A DNA stretch of 64,000 nt from Nostoc sp. C052. GTDB taxonomy: Bacteria > Cyanobacteriota > Cyanobacteriia > Cyanobacteriales > Nostocaceae. The stretch spans positions 5,514,001-5,578,000 of the forward strand of contig NZ_CP040272.1 in the NCBI RefSeq assembly GCF_013393905.1, written 5' to 3'. This document shows, one piece after another, positions 34,552 through 42,287 of the stretch (its first letter is position 1; every line of letters starts with the position of its first letter). The notes beneath the pieces are model-generated. The model had not been told where the DNA came from. It did not search any database and saw only the letters and a program-made list of their open reading frames with translations. The position numbers were made by a program, and so were the translations under genes.

Positions 34552-36123
34552 TCAAAGCCAGTTCTGCAATGACTCAAACTGAGCAAATTCCGACTCTAGC
34601 TGCCATTGAATCCGGGCGCGATCGCTCTTTTGCAAAAAAGCACTGCACCCTTGAGAAACAGAGGTTTTACCAGGGGTATCGCTTGCACAAGCTGAAACTA
34701 TTGCCTTAAACTCAGGCGACTCCCAGAGACTATTTCCCGGAGCGAAACTATATTCTAAGCTGTTGCGAGCCAGTCGCTTGAGGTCTTTATATCCCAGCTT
34801 ATATCTTGTTGCCGCTAACAGATACTCATGACTCAAATCGATGCGGGAAACGCCTTCATCATCGGAAGCAAGGGTCATTGGTACTCTAGCCTTCCAATAC
34901 TCCATAAAAGGATGCTGATCTCCCTGGACATTTAAAATAACCTCATTACTGGTCAGGCAGATTTCGACCAACACGCCGAGTCGCCGCATTTGCTCCATCA
35001 ACTCAAAGGGACGCTCCTCAAAAAGAATATCCACACCATGTCCAATGCGAGATGCCTGTGCCACTTCTACAGCTTGCCGAATATGAAAACGTAAATCCTC
35101 GGTCGGAACCAAACCCAGGGTTAACTCTCCGGCATGAAGCGCGACTTTGACATTAGGATATTGGCGTTTGAGAAATTGCAGCATTTGCATTTGCAGGGTG
35201 TAGTCGCGCAGTGCAATCGGGTTGTCTTCTGGGGCAACAAGATTGATACCAACTACCCGCGAATCTGATGAATCTAGTGCAAAGGCATAAGCTAACTGAG
35301 CAAACACTTCAACGGGCGACTTTGTTCTTGTCGTTTGCTGCAAATAGCTCACTTTCACTGCACATCCAGGCTGTGCTGATGGAGTACCGCAACCGAGTGT
35401 TTTCGAGACTTCGCCCTCCAACTGTGCAAGTTGCTGGCTGCCGAGTGTCACTAGCTTGGTTAATCCTCGTTTGAGCAATTGACGGTGCATTTCTTGGAAA
35501 TCTTTATTCCAACCAACTTCACGCCCTAGCTGTCGAACCTCGCTGCCCTGAACGGTAAGCATTAACTCTAGATAGGTAATATGCTGCGAAGCTGCCCGAT
35601 TTGCTACTTCTGCAACCATATCATCCCGACGGCTCATAGAGTCTGATATTGTCCCAAAACCACTAAAAGCCTCAAAAAATTGGTCATGTCCAGATTTTCC
35701 AGCAAATCGGAGGTTACGAGTAGACCAACGATTTATTAGGGAATCATAAACAGATGTTCGGTTGAACAATTCTGAGGCGGGAAAATAGCTACTGTCTTGA
35801 CCGCAAGCTTTAGGTTCAACTAAAACCTCCGCTTTTGGATTCACACAATACCCATCGCTGGCAGCCCACTCTAGATAGTGTTCTGCGTACACAGCCCCGC
35901 TGAGATGACTGTGGATATCTCCTCCCTTCGGCATTCGCTGTACAAATGCTCGTAAAGCGGCTGGCTGGGCGCGATGGGCTTCAAACCAACTAGCAGCTTC
36001 AGCTTCACTCCGAGTCGAGGACTGCTGCGAATTAGATGGGACTTGGGCTACTACGCTGAAGATAAAACAGCTAGAACTCGTTAATACTCCTAAAAACAAG
36101 AATAAGGGCGATCGTCTATGCAT
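34552..36123 (-). CDS. Exported adenosine deaminase-like metal hydrolase
   Basis: The 523-residue protein starts with a signal peptide (FLFLGVLTSSSCFIFSVVAQ). The mature part has the adenosine/AMP deaminase metal-site motifs: MPKGGDIHSHLSGAVY (HxH), VALHAGELT, RIGHGVDILFEE, and ASDDEGVSR (metal-binding Asp). The HSHLSG version and the extra N- and C-terminal segments resemble the extracellular or ADGF-like branch rather than cytoplasmic Add. It probably deaminates adenosine or related purines outside the cytoplasm for salvage or signal removal; that is inference. It is single and faces away from the ROCO gene. Confidence 0.85.
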   Translation of the reverse strand: MHRRSPLFLFLGVLTSSSCFIFSVVAQVPSNSQQSSTRSEAEAASWFEAHRAQPAALRAFVQRMPKGGDIHSHLSGAVYAEHYLEWAASDGYCVNPKAEVLVEPKACGQDSSYFPASELFNRTSVYDSLINRWSTRNLRFAGKSGHDQFFEAFSGFGTISDSMSRRDDMVAEVANRAASQHITYLELMLTVQGSEVRQLGREVGWNKDFQEMHRQLLKRGLTKLVTLGSQQLAQLEGEVSKTLGCGTPSAQPGCAVKVSYLQQTTRTKSPVEVFAQLAYAFALDSSDSRVVGINLVAPEDNPIALRDYTLQMQMLQFLKRQYPNVKVALHAGELTLGLVPTEDLRFHIRQAVEVAQASRIGHGVDILFEERPFELMEQMRRLGVLVEICLTSNEVILNVQGDQHPFMEYWKARVPMTLASDDEGVSRIDLSHEYLLAATRYKLGYKDLKRLARNSLEYSFAPGNSLWESPEFKAIVSACASDTPGKTSVSQGCSAFLQKSDRARIQWQLESEFAQFESLQNWL

Positions 36124-36683
36124 ATAGATTCATTTTTTTATGACCAGAATTCTCTGGTTAAATTTCCGCATCATTGTAGCCTTTCTCTGCGGTAATTAAG
36201 CACAGACTTTTTGATTTTTAACCGAGTACCGTGGGTTTAAATCCCCCGTTTCAATAATCGGCAAGTTTTGGGTCGAGGTCTAAATCCCCGGACGCGACGC
36301 TCGATTACTCGCTAACGCAGACTCGCTAATACAAAATTTAATTACAAATTACGAATTATTTAATCGTTCTCGACTTAGTATATTTGGCCAACCAACTCGG
36401 ATATGAAGGACAATAAAATCTCTCTTGCTTATTTCATCCTAACTTGAAATTTTATAGTAATTATCCTAGCGACTGTCTTGAAGCCCAATCTCAATTTCGG
36501 ATAAACGATCGCCAACACTAAAACCGACCTATATGTTTTGCGATCGCCTTTTTACATCATCTCAGCCCGATCGCCTAAATCCAGAATATTCCAAACAGCG
36601 ATCGCCTTTTCCGATCATTTTTCCCTAATCAGTTAAGATAATCTTCATCAATCTTCTTTCCTTTTACCCTTCTCCTTGGAATT
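36124..36683. other. Intergenic region with clustered HIP1-like sites
   Basis: A 560-bp divergent region. The right half (36500-36630) contains five GATCGCC-type sites in about 120 bp, a local cluster of HIP1-related sequence. GTGGGTTTAAATCCCCC at 36231 superficially resembles a tRNA T-arm, but no cloverleaf can be drawn. The promoters of both flanking genes must lie here. Confidence 0.5.
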
Positions 36684-39600
36684 ATGACGCAGGATGAGTT
36701 ATTGCAACTGATAGATCGCGCCGTGGCTGAGGGTTGGCGAGAGTTAGACTTGTCGGGGCAAGAGTTGACTGAGTTACCTGTGGAAATTGGTAAGTTGCAG
36801 CAGCTTGAGTCTTTGATTTTGGGAAAGAAGATTGAAGGTTATGAACGAGTAGGAAACCGCTTTCTCCAAAAGGTTTCAGGCAACAATTTAAAAACGCTTC
36901 CACTCGAACTATTGGGTTTGCCTAATTTGCGTAAGTTGGATATTAGTGGCAATCCTTTAGAGAGCATTCCCGATGTGGTAACGCAAATACTACATTTGGA
37001 GGAACTTATCTTAATTCGAGTAGAGCTAACTAAAATACCTAATGCGATCGCTAATTTAACCAATCTGACGCAGCTTCACCTCAGTTACAACCGAATAACC
37101 CAGATTCCAGAGACGATCGCTAATTTAACCAATCTGACGCAGCTTCACCTCAGTTACAACCAAATAACCCAGATTCCAGAGGCGATCGCTAATTTAACCA
37201 ATCTGACGCAGCTTCACCTCAGTTACAACCAAATAACCCAGATTCCAGAGGCGATCGCTAATTTAACCAATCTGACGCAGCTTCACCTTGGTGATAACCA
37301 AATAACCGAGATTCCAGAGACGATCGCTAATTTAACCAATCTGACGCAGCTTCACCTCAGTCGCAACCAAATAACCGAGATTCCAGAGGAGATCGCTCAA
37401 TTAACCAATCTGACTGAGCTTGTCCTCAGTGGCAACCAAATAACCGAGATTCCAGAGGAGATTGCTCAATTAACCAATCTGACTGAGCTTGTCCTCAGTC
37501 GCAACCAAATAACCGAGATTCCAGAGGAGATCGCTCAATTAACCAATCTGACTGAGCTTGTCCTCAGTGGCAACCAAATAACCGAGATTCCAGAGGCGAT
37601 CGCTAAATTAACCAAGCTGAGGGGGCTTGTCCTCAGTGACAACCAAATAACCGAGATTCCAGAGGAGATTGCTAAATTAACCAATCTGACGCACCTTGAC
37701 CTCTTTTCCAACCAAATAACCGAGATTCCAGAGGAGATCGCTAAATTAACCAATCTGACATACCTTTACCTCTTTTCCAACCAAATAACCGAGATTCCAG
37801 AGGAGATCGCTAAATTAACCAATCTGACGCACCTTTACCTCTTTTCCAACCAAATAACCGAGATTCCAGAGGAGATCGCTAAATTAACCAATCTGACGCA
37901 CCTTTACCTCAGTCGCAACCAAATAACCGAGATTCCAGAGGAGATCGAAAGTTTGCCGAAATTGGAAAAACTAGATTTACGGGGAAATCCGCTTCCTATT
38001 TCACCAGAGATTTTAGGATCTTCTGATGATGCTGGTTCAGTTGAAGATATTTTCAATTACTTGCGATTACTCCGTAGCGGTGAAGTGAGTCCACTCAACG
38101 AAGCCAAACTCTTGCTCATCGGACAAGGCAGCGTCGGCAAAACATCGCTTATTGAGCGATTAATCCGCAATAAATATGACAAAAATCAATCCCAAACCGA
38201 CGGACTCAATGTAGAAACTTGGAACGTGCAAGTCAATAGCAAAGACATTCGCCTGAATGTTTGGGACTTTGGCGGACAGGAAATTTATCATGCCACCCAT
38301 CAATTTTTTCTGACTAAGCGCAGCCTCTATCTCCTAGTCTGTAATTGTCGCACCAGCGAAGAAGAAAACCGCATCGAATATTGGCTGAAACTAATCGAAA
38401 GCTTCGGCGGACAGTCCCCCGTGATTATCGTTGGCAACAAAAAAGACGAGCAACCTCTCGACATCAACCGCAAAGCATTACGCGAAAAATATCCTAACAT
38501 CCAAGACATTATCGAAACCTCATGCCAAGACAATATCGGCATTGATGAACTTCGCACCGCCATTTTGCAGCAAGTCGGCAAACTCAAAGAAGTCTATGAC
38601 CTTCTACCACTCTCATGGTTTGAGGTTAAACAACAACTCGAATCCATGCCCCAAGACTTCATCAGCTACAACCGCTACATCGGCATCTGCCACGAAAACA
38701 AGATTCCTGAAGAACAAAACCAAGATCAACTCATCGATCTCCTCCATCGACTTGGCTTAGTTCTCAACTTCCGCGATCATCCCATCCTCAAAGATACCAA
38801 CGTCCTGAAACCCAACTGGGTGACAGAAGGCATTTATGCGCTCTTGAGCGATGAAAACCTCAAAACTAAAACCAAAGGCATTTTTACCCCCGCCGATCTC
38901 ATCCGTATCCTTGACCCAGAGCGCTATCCCACTCAGCGTCATGGCTATCTAATCGAACTAATGAAGGAATTCGAGCTTGGCTTTGCACTAGAATGTTACC
39001 CACCACAATTTCTGATTGCGGGACTTCTGCCAAAAGACCAACCAGACGAAACAGAACTCCAAGGCGAAACCCTGGAATTTCAATACCATTACAAAGTTCT
39101 CCCCGAAAGCATCATCTCCCGCTTCATCGTCAACACCCACGAAAAAATCCATAACCAAATCTATTGGCGCAGTGGCGTGATGCTGCAATATCAAGAAAAC
39201 AACGAAATCTACAACATCGCTCGCATCAAAGCCGATCCCGAAGACAAAAAAATCTTCATCACCATTAGCGATCGCAAAGAAACCCGCCGCTTATTTCTCG
39301 GCATCCTCCGCGATGTCTTCCAAAAAATCCACAAAAGTCTCCCCAATCTCGAAATCACCGAATGGGTTCCCGTCCCCAACCATCCCAACCACCCGCCCCT
39401 CGACTACCAAGAACTCCTCGGACTCGAATCAATGGGTGAAAGCATAATAACTATCGGCAAACTAAAATTAAAACTCGATTTACGTCAACTTTTAGATGGC
39501 TATGAATCAGTAGAATCGCGTCGAAAATCACAAAAAACAGATAATGATTTAGGTGATAGGACTGCTTATGAAGATATGCGAGATATTGCTAAACTAGCTG

Positions 39601-40058
39601 TCAGCAGAGAAATTAAAATTAATAATAATAATAAAGCCGAGGCAAATGCTATGTCAGAAAATCCTCAATTCACAAACAACCTTCAAGGCGCAAACATCGC
39701 CAACCTTGCCAACCAAGTCAAAGACAACGCCAGTCAGCAAGCCTCTAACTTCAACCAAACAAGCGGCGCAAGCGTAGCAGAACTAATGCAACTGATCGGC
39801 AACTTGCGCCAAACTGCTGCCCAATTTCCACCAGAAACCCACGACGACATTATCATCGATATTGATGATGTAGAAGTAGAAATTCAAAAGCCAGAAAAAG
39901 AACGCAATTTACCCAAACTCAAAAAGCGTCTAGTAGCTTTACTAACTGCTGCTACTGTAGTCGCTGCCCCCATTGCAAGCATGACAGGCTTTACAAAGGA
40001 TGTTCTGGAAATAGGAAGCAAATTAGGCATAGAACTAAAGCTTCCCCCTGTTAAATAG
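36684..40058 (+). CDS. ROCO-family protein: LRR - Roc GTPase - COR - cyanobacterial C-terminal extension
   Basis: This 1124-residue protein starts with leucine-rich repeats (residues ~15-440), including 14 tandem 23-residue units of the TEIPEEIAKLTNLTHLYL type. The Roc GTPase domain (~470-640) has the P-loop GQGSVGKTS, the DFGGQE switch and the NKKD guanine motif. A COR dimerisation domain follows (~650-940; LSWFEVKQQLESMP, VLKPNWVTEGIYALL, PPQFLIAGLLP). The last ~150 residues have an Asn/Gln-rich linker (NPQFTNNLQGANIANLANQV) and a helical end with a small hydrophobic patch. Bacterial ROCO proteins are GTP-regulated dimers; a role is rarely known. No kinase domain is present. Codon use in 38400-39430 is markedly C-ending (ATC, AAC, CTC) compared with AT-rich neighbours, which suggests transfer. 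Confidence 0.92.
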   Translation: MTQDELLQLIDRAVAEGWRELDLSGQELTELPVEIGKLQQLESLILGKKIEGYERVGNRFLQKVSGNNLKTLPLELLGLPNLRKLDISGNPLESIPDVVTQILHLEELILIRVELTKIPNAIANLTNLTQLHLSYNRITQIPETIANLTNLTQLHLSYNQITQIPEAIANLTNLTQLHLSYNQITQIPEAIANLTNLTQLHLGDNQITEIPETIANLTNLTQLHLSRNQITEIPEEIAQLTNLTELVLSGNQITEIPEEIAQLTNLTELVLSRNQITEIPEEIAQLTNLTELVLSGNQITEIPEAIAKLTKLRGLVLSDNQITEIPEEIAKLTNLTHLDLFSNQITEIPEEIAKLTNLTYLYLFSNQITEIPEEIAKLTNLTHLYLFSNQITEIPEEIAKLTNLTHLYLSRNQITEIPEEIESLPKLEKLDLRGNPLPISPEILGSSDDAGSVEDIFNYLRLLRSGEVSPLNEAKLLLIGQGSVGKTSLIERLIRNKYDKNQSQTDGLNVETWNVQVNSKDIRLNVWDFGGQEIYHATHQFFLTKRSLYLLVCNCRTSEEENRIEYWLKLIESFGGQSPVIIVGNKKDEQPLDINRKALREKYPNIQDIIETSCQDNIGIDELRTAILQQVGKLKEVYDLLPLSWFEVKQQLESMPQDFISYNRYIGICHENKIPEEQNQDQLIDLLHRLGLVLNFRDHPILKDTNVLKPNWVTEGIYALLSDENLKTKTKGIFTPADLIRILDPERYPTQRHGYLIELMKEFELGFALECYPPQFLIAGLLPKDQPDETELQGETLEFQYHYKVLPESIISRFIVNTHEKIHNQIYWRSGVMLQYQENNEIYNIARIKADPEDKKIFITISDRKETRRLFLGILRDVFQKIHKSLPNLEITEWVPVPNHPNHPPLDYQELLGLESMGESIITIGKLKLKLDLRQLLDGYESVESRRKSQKTDNDLGDRTAYEDMRDIAKLAVSREIKINNNNKAEANAMSENPQFTNNLQGANIANLANQVKDNASQQASNFNQTSGASVAELMQLIGNLRQTAAQFPPETHDDIIIDIDDVEVEIQKPEKERNLPKLKKRLVALLTAATVVAAPIASMTGFTKDVLEIGSKLGIELKLPPVK
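37029..37950 (+). repeat. Tandem 69-bp LRR-coding repeats
   Basis: About 14 consecutive 69-bp units encode the 23-residue LRRs. Neighbouring units are often identical over most of the 69 bp (for example AACCAAATAACCGAGATTCC recurs in nearly all). Synonymous sites are conserved too. This points to recent unequal crossing-over or gene conversion. Confidence 0.9.
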
Positions 40059-40079
40059 ACTTTTCTAACTCTAGGCGCG

Positions 40080-40138
40080 ATCGCATGGCTGGAAATAATA
40101 CCCGCCTTTGACTTGATGAAAATTGAACTAGCGATCGC
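40080..40138. repeat. Cassette-flank repeat B, copy 1 (downstream of PIN toxin)
   Basis: A 59-bp segment (from ATCGCATGGCT to GCGATCGC) matches 40941-40999 at 55 of 59 positions. It contains AATAATACCCGCCTTTGACT and GATGAAAATTGAACTAGC. It lies between the ROCO stop codon and the toxin stop codon. Confidence 0.9.
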
Positions 40139-40150
40139 AAAGCAAAATAA

Positions 40151-40549
40151 TTACCAAATAATTGTTACCAACTTTGCAGCAAAAATATTTTGATCGCAAG
40201 TTAATAAAGCTACTTGATTTCCTTGACTCTCTACAACTAAAGCTGTTGATACAATTTGGCGATCGTGCATTTCATTGATAGAGGTTAGTTCTGCACTTTT
40301 TTCAATGACATCATAATCCAGTGGATGTATAAAAACTCGTTTATCATTCTTAACAACCTTTAACAAGGCATCAACAGAAGGAATCGAAGTTTTACCACGA
40401 CTAACGATCCATACCGACTCCGCCAAAGCGATCGCAGGCAAAATTAATTCACTGGTTGCATCGGAAAGAATAGCTTTTACAATAGGGCTTAAACGAGAAT
40501 TACCTTCTAAAAACCAGATTAGAGCATGAGTATCAAGTATATATTTCAT
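40151..40549 (-). CDS. PIN-domain ribonuclease toxin (VapC-like)
   Basis: The 132-residue protein is a PIN-domain nuclease. The acidic residues expected for Mg2+-dependent RNA cleavage are visible: Asp6 in YILDTHALIWFLEG, Glu in LAESVWIVSRG, and Asp in SINEMHDRQIVSTALV, with a further acidic residue near LLTCDQNI. VapC-type toxins cut tRNA or rRNA when released from antitoxin. It follows the small antitoxin gene by 16 bp on the same strand, the usual antitoxin-toxin order. The pair is bounded by repeat A upstream and repeat B downstream, as is the xisHI pair. Confidence 0.9.
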   Translation of the reverse strand: MKYILDTHALIWFLEGNSRLSPIVKAILSDATSELILPAIALAESVWIVSRGKTSIPSVDALLKVVKNDKRVFIHPLDYDVIEKSAELTSINEMHDRQIVSTALVVESQGNQVALLTCDQNIFAAKLVTIIW

Positions 40550-40565
40550 GTTGATAGATTCATGT

Positions 40566-40793
40566 CTAACTCAGAGCCTCGTCAGCATCGCCATGAAACT
40601 CAGCATCTTTGAAATCAGACTCAGTGGATTGCTGAGAACCTGAAAACATACCAAAAGACATAAGTTGACTATCTAAACTGACTGATTCAGAAGTTAAAAA
40701 AGTTACAAAAACTTGGCTTTCAGTAATGTTTTGTGGGACTTCAGCTAATTCGATTTTGCCGTTCCTGTATATTCCTTGAATTGTTTGTAACAT
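40566..40793 (-). CDS. Antitoxin-like partner of the PIN toxin
   Basis: The 75-residue protein has the start MLQTIQGIYRNGKIELAE followed by VFVTFL, a pattern seen in small cyanobacterial antitoxins (AF2212/DUF2281-like) that pair with PIN toxins. The C-terminal half is acidic and Ser-rich (SDFKDAEFHGDADEALS) and probably wraps the toxin. Immediate position before the toxin gene is the main support. Its ATG directly abuts repeat A, which contains a 14-bp palindrome that could be the autoregulatory operator. Confidence 0.75.
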   Translation of the reverse strand: MLQTIQGIYRNGKIELAEVPQNITESQVFVTFLTSESVSLDSQLMSFGMFSGSQQSTESDFKDAEFHGDADEALS

Positions 40794-40796
40794 AAT

Positions 40797-40876
40797 GGGT
40801 TGCGTTGAGTAACTTGAGCGAGCGCTAATAAATCACGGCACTAGAACATTTTAGCTAAAATTTGGCAGACTCAAAA
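40797..40876. repeat. Cassette-flank repeat A, copy 1 (upstream of antitoxin)
   Basis: An 80-bp segment (GGGTTGCGTTGAG ... ACTCAAAA) matches 41771-41850 at 76 of 80 positions. In both cases it starts a few bases upstream of the ATG of a minus-strand gene pair. It includes the perfect palindrome ATTTTAGCTAAAAT (40848-40861) and a likely promoter. Confidence 0.9.
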
Positions 40877-40940
40877 CCTTCTGTATGCTGTAAAATTAGT
40901 TGTGAATGGCACGATGGCTCCACCGGTTCGCAAACCGACC

Positions 40941-40999
40941 ATCGCATAGGTTGAAATAATACCCGCCTTTGACTCGATGAAAATTGAACTAGCGATCGC
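40941..40999. repeat. Cassette-flank repeat B, copy 2 (downstream of xisI)
   Basis: The second copy of the 59-bp repeat, 55 of 59 identical to 40080-40138 and in the same orientation. It ends 23 bp before the xisI stop codon. Between it and repeat A copy 1 lie only about 64 bp. Confidence 0.9.
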
Positions 41000-41022
41000 T
41001 ATTCATCAATCAATATTTAAAC

Positions 41023-41364
41023 CTAACCTACAGCAAACTCCGTATCAGAGCGCACTCTAGCAGGTTGAAAACCCAAAACTATATCTTTATATGGTACACC
41101 CAATTTTAATAACTCAGATGCAATTCCATCTTCCGTACCATCATATTGAATCCAAATTTTGCCATTTTTAATATCCAAATGTAGCAAACATCCATAATCC
41201 CTGATATTATTCTGCGTCCAACCCACATATACTAATTGATAGTGATCTCGCTCCGTATCAAAAATAGGTTGAGCCTCAACATCTTTTACCGATTTCATCG
41301 AACGATCAGCTTTTGCTTGGATTAGTTGTTGAATATATTGCCTGTAGAGAACTACTTTATCCAT
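41023..41364 (-). CDS. xisI: XisI-like fdxN element excision controlling factor protein
   Basis: The 113-residue protein matches the XisI family: DKVVLYRQYIQQLIQAKA, QPIFDTERDHYQLVYVGWT, LHLDIKNGKIWIQYDGTEDG, and ELLKLGVPYKDIVLGFQPA. In Nostoc sp. PCC 7120 XisH and XisI are needed, with the XisF recombinase, for excision of the fdxN element in heterocysts, but many cyanobacterial genomes have extra xisHI pairs without an element. Here no XisF gene is in the window. The start overlaps the end of xisH by 13 bp, showing tight coupling. Confidence 0.92.
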   Translation of the reverse strand: MDKVVLYRQYIQQLIQAKADRSMKSVKDVEAQPIFDTERDHYQLVYVGWTQNNIRDYGCLLHLDIKNGKIWIQYDGTEDGIASELLKLGVPYKDIVLGFQPARVRSDTEFAVG

Positions 41365-41765
41365 TGCTCAATCGTCTCCTTTTCTAAGTCATAAACTAAA
41401 AGTTTAATTTGACTGCGTTGTACCACACTATTAATAAAAGCTAAATTAAAAAAGGTTTGATAAACAAAACGAGGTACTGCTAAATATAAAATTCGCTCTG
41501 GATCTTCATCTTCTAAAGCATAGCGATAATCTAAAAACTGTCCATGCGCTAAATGAAAATCAGAAATCCTTGAGGGACTAATAAAACTTTTCACCTCAAC
41601 CGCAATTTTATCATTTCCCCTTTTGGCAGCGATAAGCTGTTCCCCCCCAATGACTAGATATATTTCAACTCCACCTATACGCAATTCGTATGGATCGTGA
41701 GTTATTTGCCATCCGTCTTTTTCAAGAGCGCGTTTAACTTGCTCGTGATACAAATCTTTTGCCAT
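41352..41765 (-). CDS. xisH: XisH-like protein (endonuclease-like fold)
   Basis: The 137-residue protein begins MAKDLYHEQVKRALEKDGW, with THDPYELRIGGVEIYLVIGG, then KIAVEVKSFISPSRISDFH, the E-x-K pattern of a PD-(D/E)XK restriction-like fold. It ends with LYLAVPRFVYQTFF and IKLLVYDLEKETIEQW, as expected for XisH. It starts a two-gene operon with xisI. Upstream sits the same 80-bp leader that precedes the PIN antitoxin gene, suggesting both pairs are regulated alike and perhaps both act as addiction or nuclease-inhibitor modules. Confidence 0.92.
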   Translation of the reverse strand: MAKDLYHEQVKRALEKDGWQITHDPYELRIGGVEIYLVIGGEQLIAAKRGNDKIAVEVKSFISPSRISDFHLAHGQFLDYRYALEDEDPERILYLAVPRFVYQTFFNLAFINSVVQRSQIKLLVYDLEKETIEQWIK

Positions 41766-41770
41766 ATTAT

Positions 41771-41850
41771 GGGTTGCGTTGAGAAACTTGAGCGATCGCT
41801 AATAAATCACGGCACTAGAACATTTTAGCTAAAATTTGACGGACTCAAAA
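41771..41850. repeat. Cassette-flank repeat A, copy 2 (upstream of xisH)
   Basis: The second copy of the 80-bp leader, with an intact HIP1 octamer GCGATCGC where copy 1 has GCGAGCGC. The palindrome ATTTTAGCTAAAAT is at 41822-41835. On the minus strand TAAAAT within the palindrome could be a -10 box. Confidence 0.9.
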
Positions 41851-41940
41851 TCGTCAGCGCAATAAGTCTGACGGCATGGTTACGCTGTGAATAATTTTAA
41901 TCAGCGTCAATTTGATTTTACTTTTCATAAAAGCAACGCA

Positions 41941-42192
41941 GGTACTTCAAAACGATATTTGGGTACTTCAAAACGATATTTGGGTACTTCAAAACGATAT
42001 TTGGGTACTTCAAAACGATATTTGGGTACTTCAAAACGATATTTGGGTACTTCAAAACGATATTTAGGTACTTCAAAACGATATTTGAGTACTTCAAAAC
42101 GATATTTGAGTACTTCAAAACGATATTTGAGTACTTCAAAACGATATTTGAGTACTTCAAAACGATATTTGAGTACTTCAACATGATATTCA
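41941..42192. repeat. Tandem array of twelve 21-bp units
   Basis: The unit GGTACTTCAAAACGATATTTG repeats every 21 bp without spacers. The first units carry GGTAC, later ones AGTAC, and the last one (from 42172) has diverged, giving a polarity from left to right. Because 21 is a multiple of three, frames stay open on both strands, producing spurious proteins of 7-residue repeats (GTSKRYL). It lies between the xisHI cassette and the PEP-CTERM membrane gene. Confidence 0.95.
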
Positions 42193-42287
42193 GACGCTTG
42201 TGGACTCGCCAACGCTCTGCTATCACCCAGTCTTATAAAATTTATACCTACATGAATTGCCCCTACGCATTTTCACCAGATGTCTAA

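Noticed and set aside
36225..36260. Possible tRNA (T-arm-like GGGTTTAAATCCC)
   Set aside because: No anticodon arm, D-arm or acceptor stem can be drawn around it.
41023..41765. An fdxN-type excision element in the window
   Set aside because: xisHI is present but there is no XisF recombinase, no paired recombination site and no interrupted gene.
41941..42192. CRISPR array
   Set aside because: Units follow each other without spacers, and no cas genes are nearby.
41887..42226. Open frames on both strands across the 21-bp array (7-residue repeats such as GTSKRYL)
   Set aside because: They exist only because the unit length is a multiple of three; three frames on two strands are open at once, and no start signal or domain is seen.
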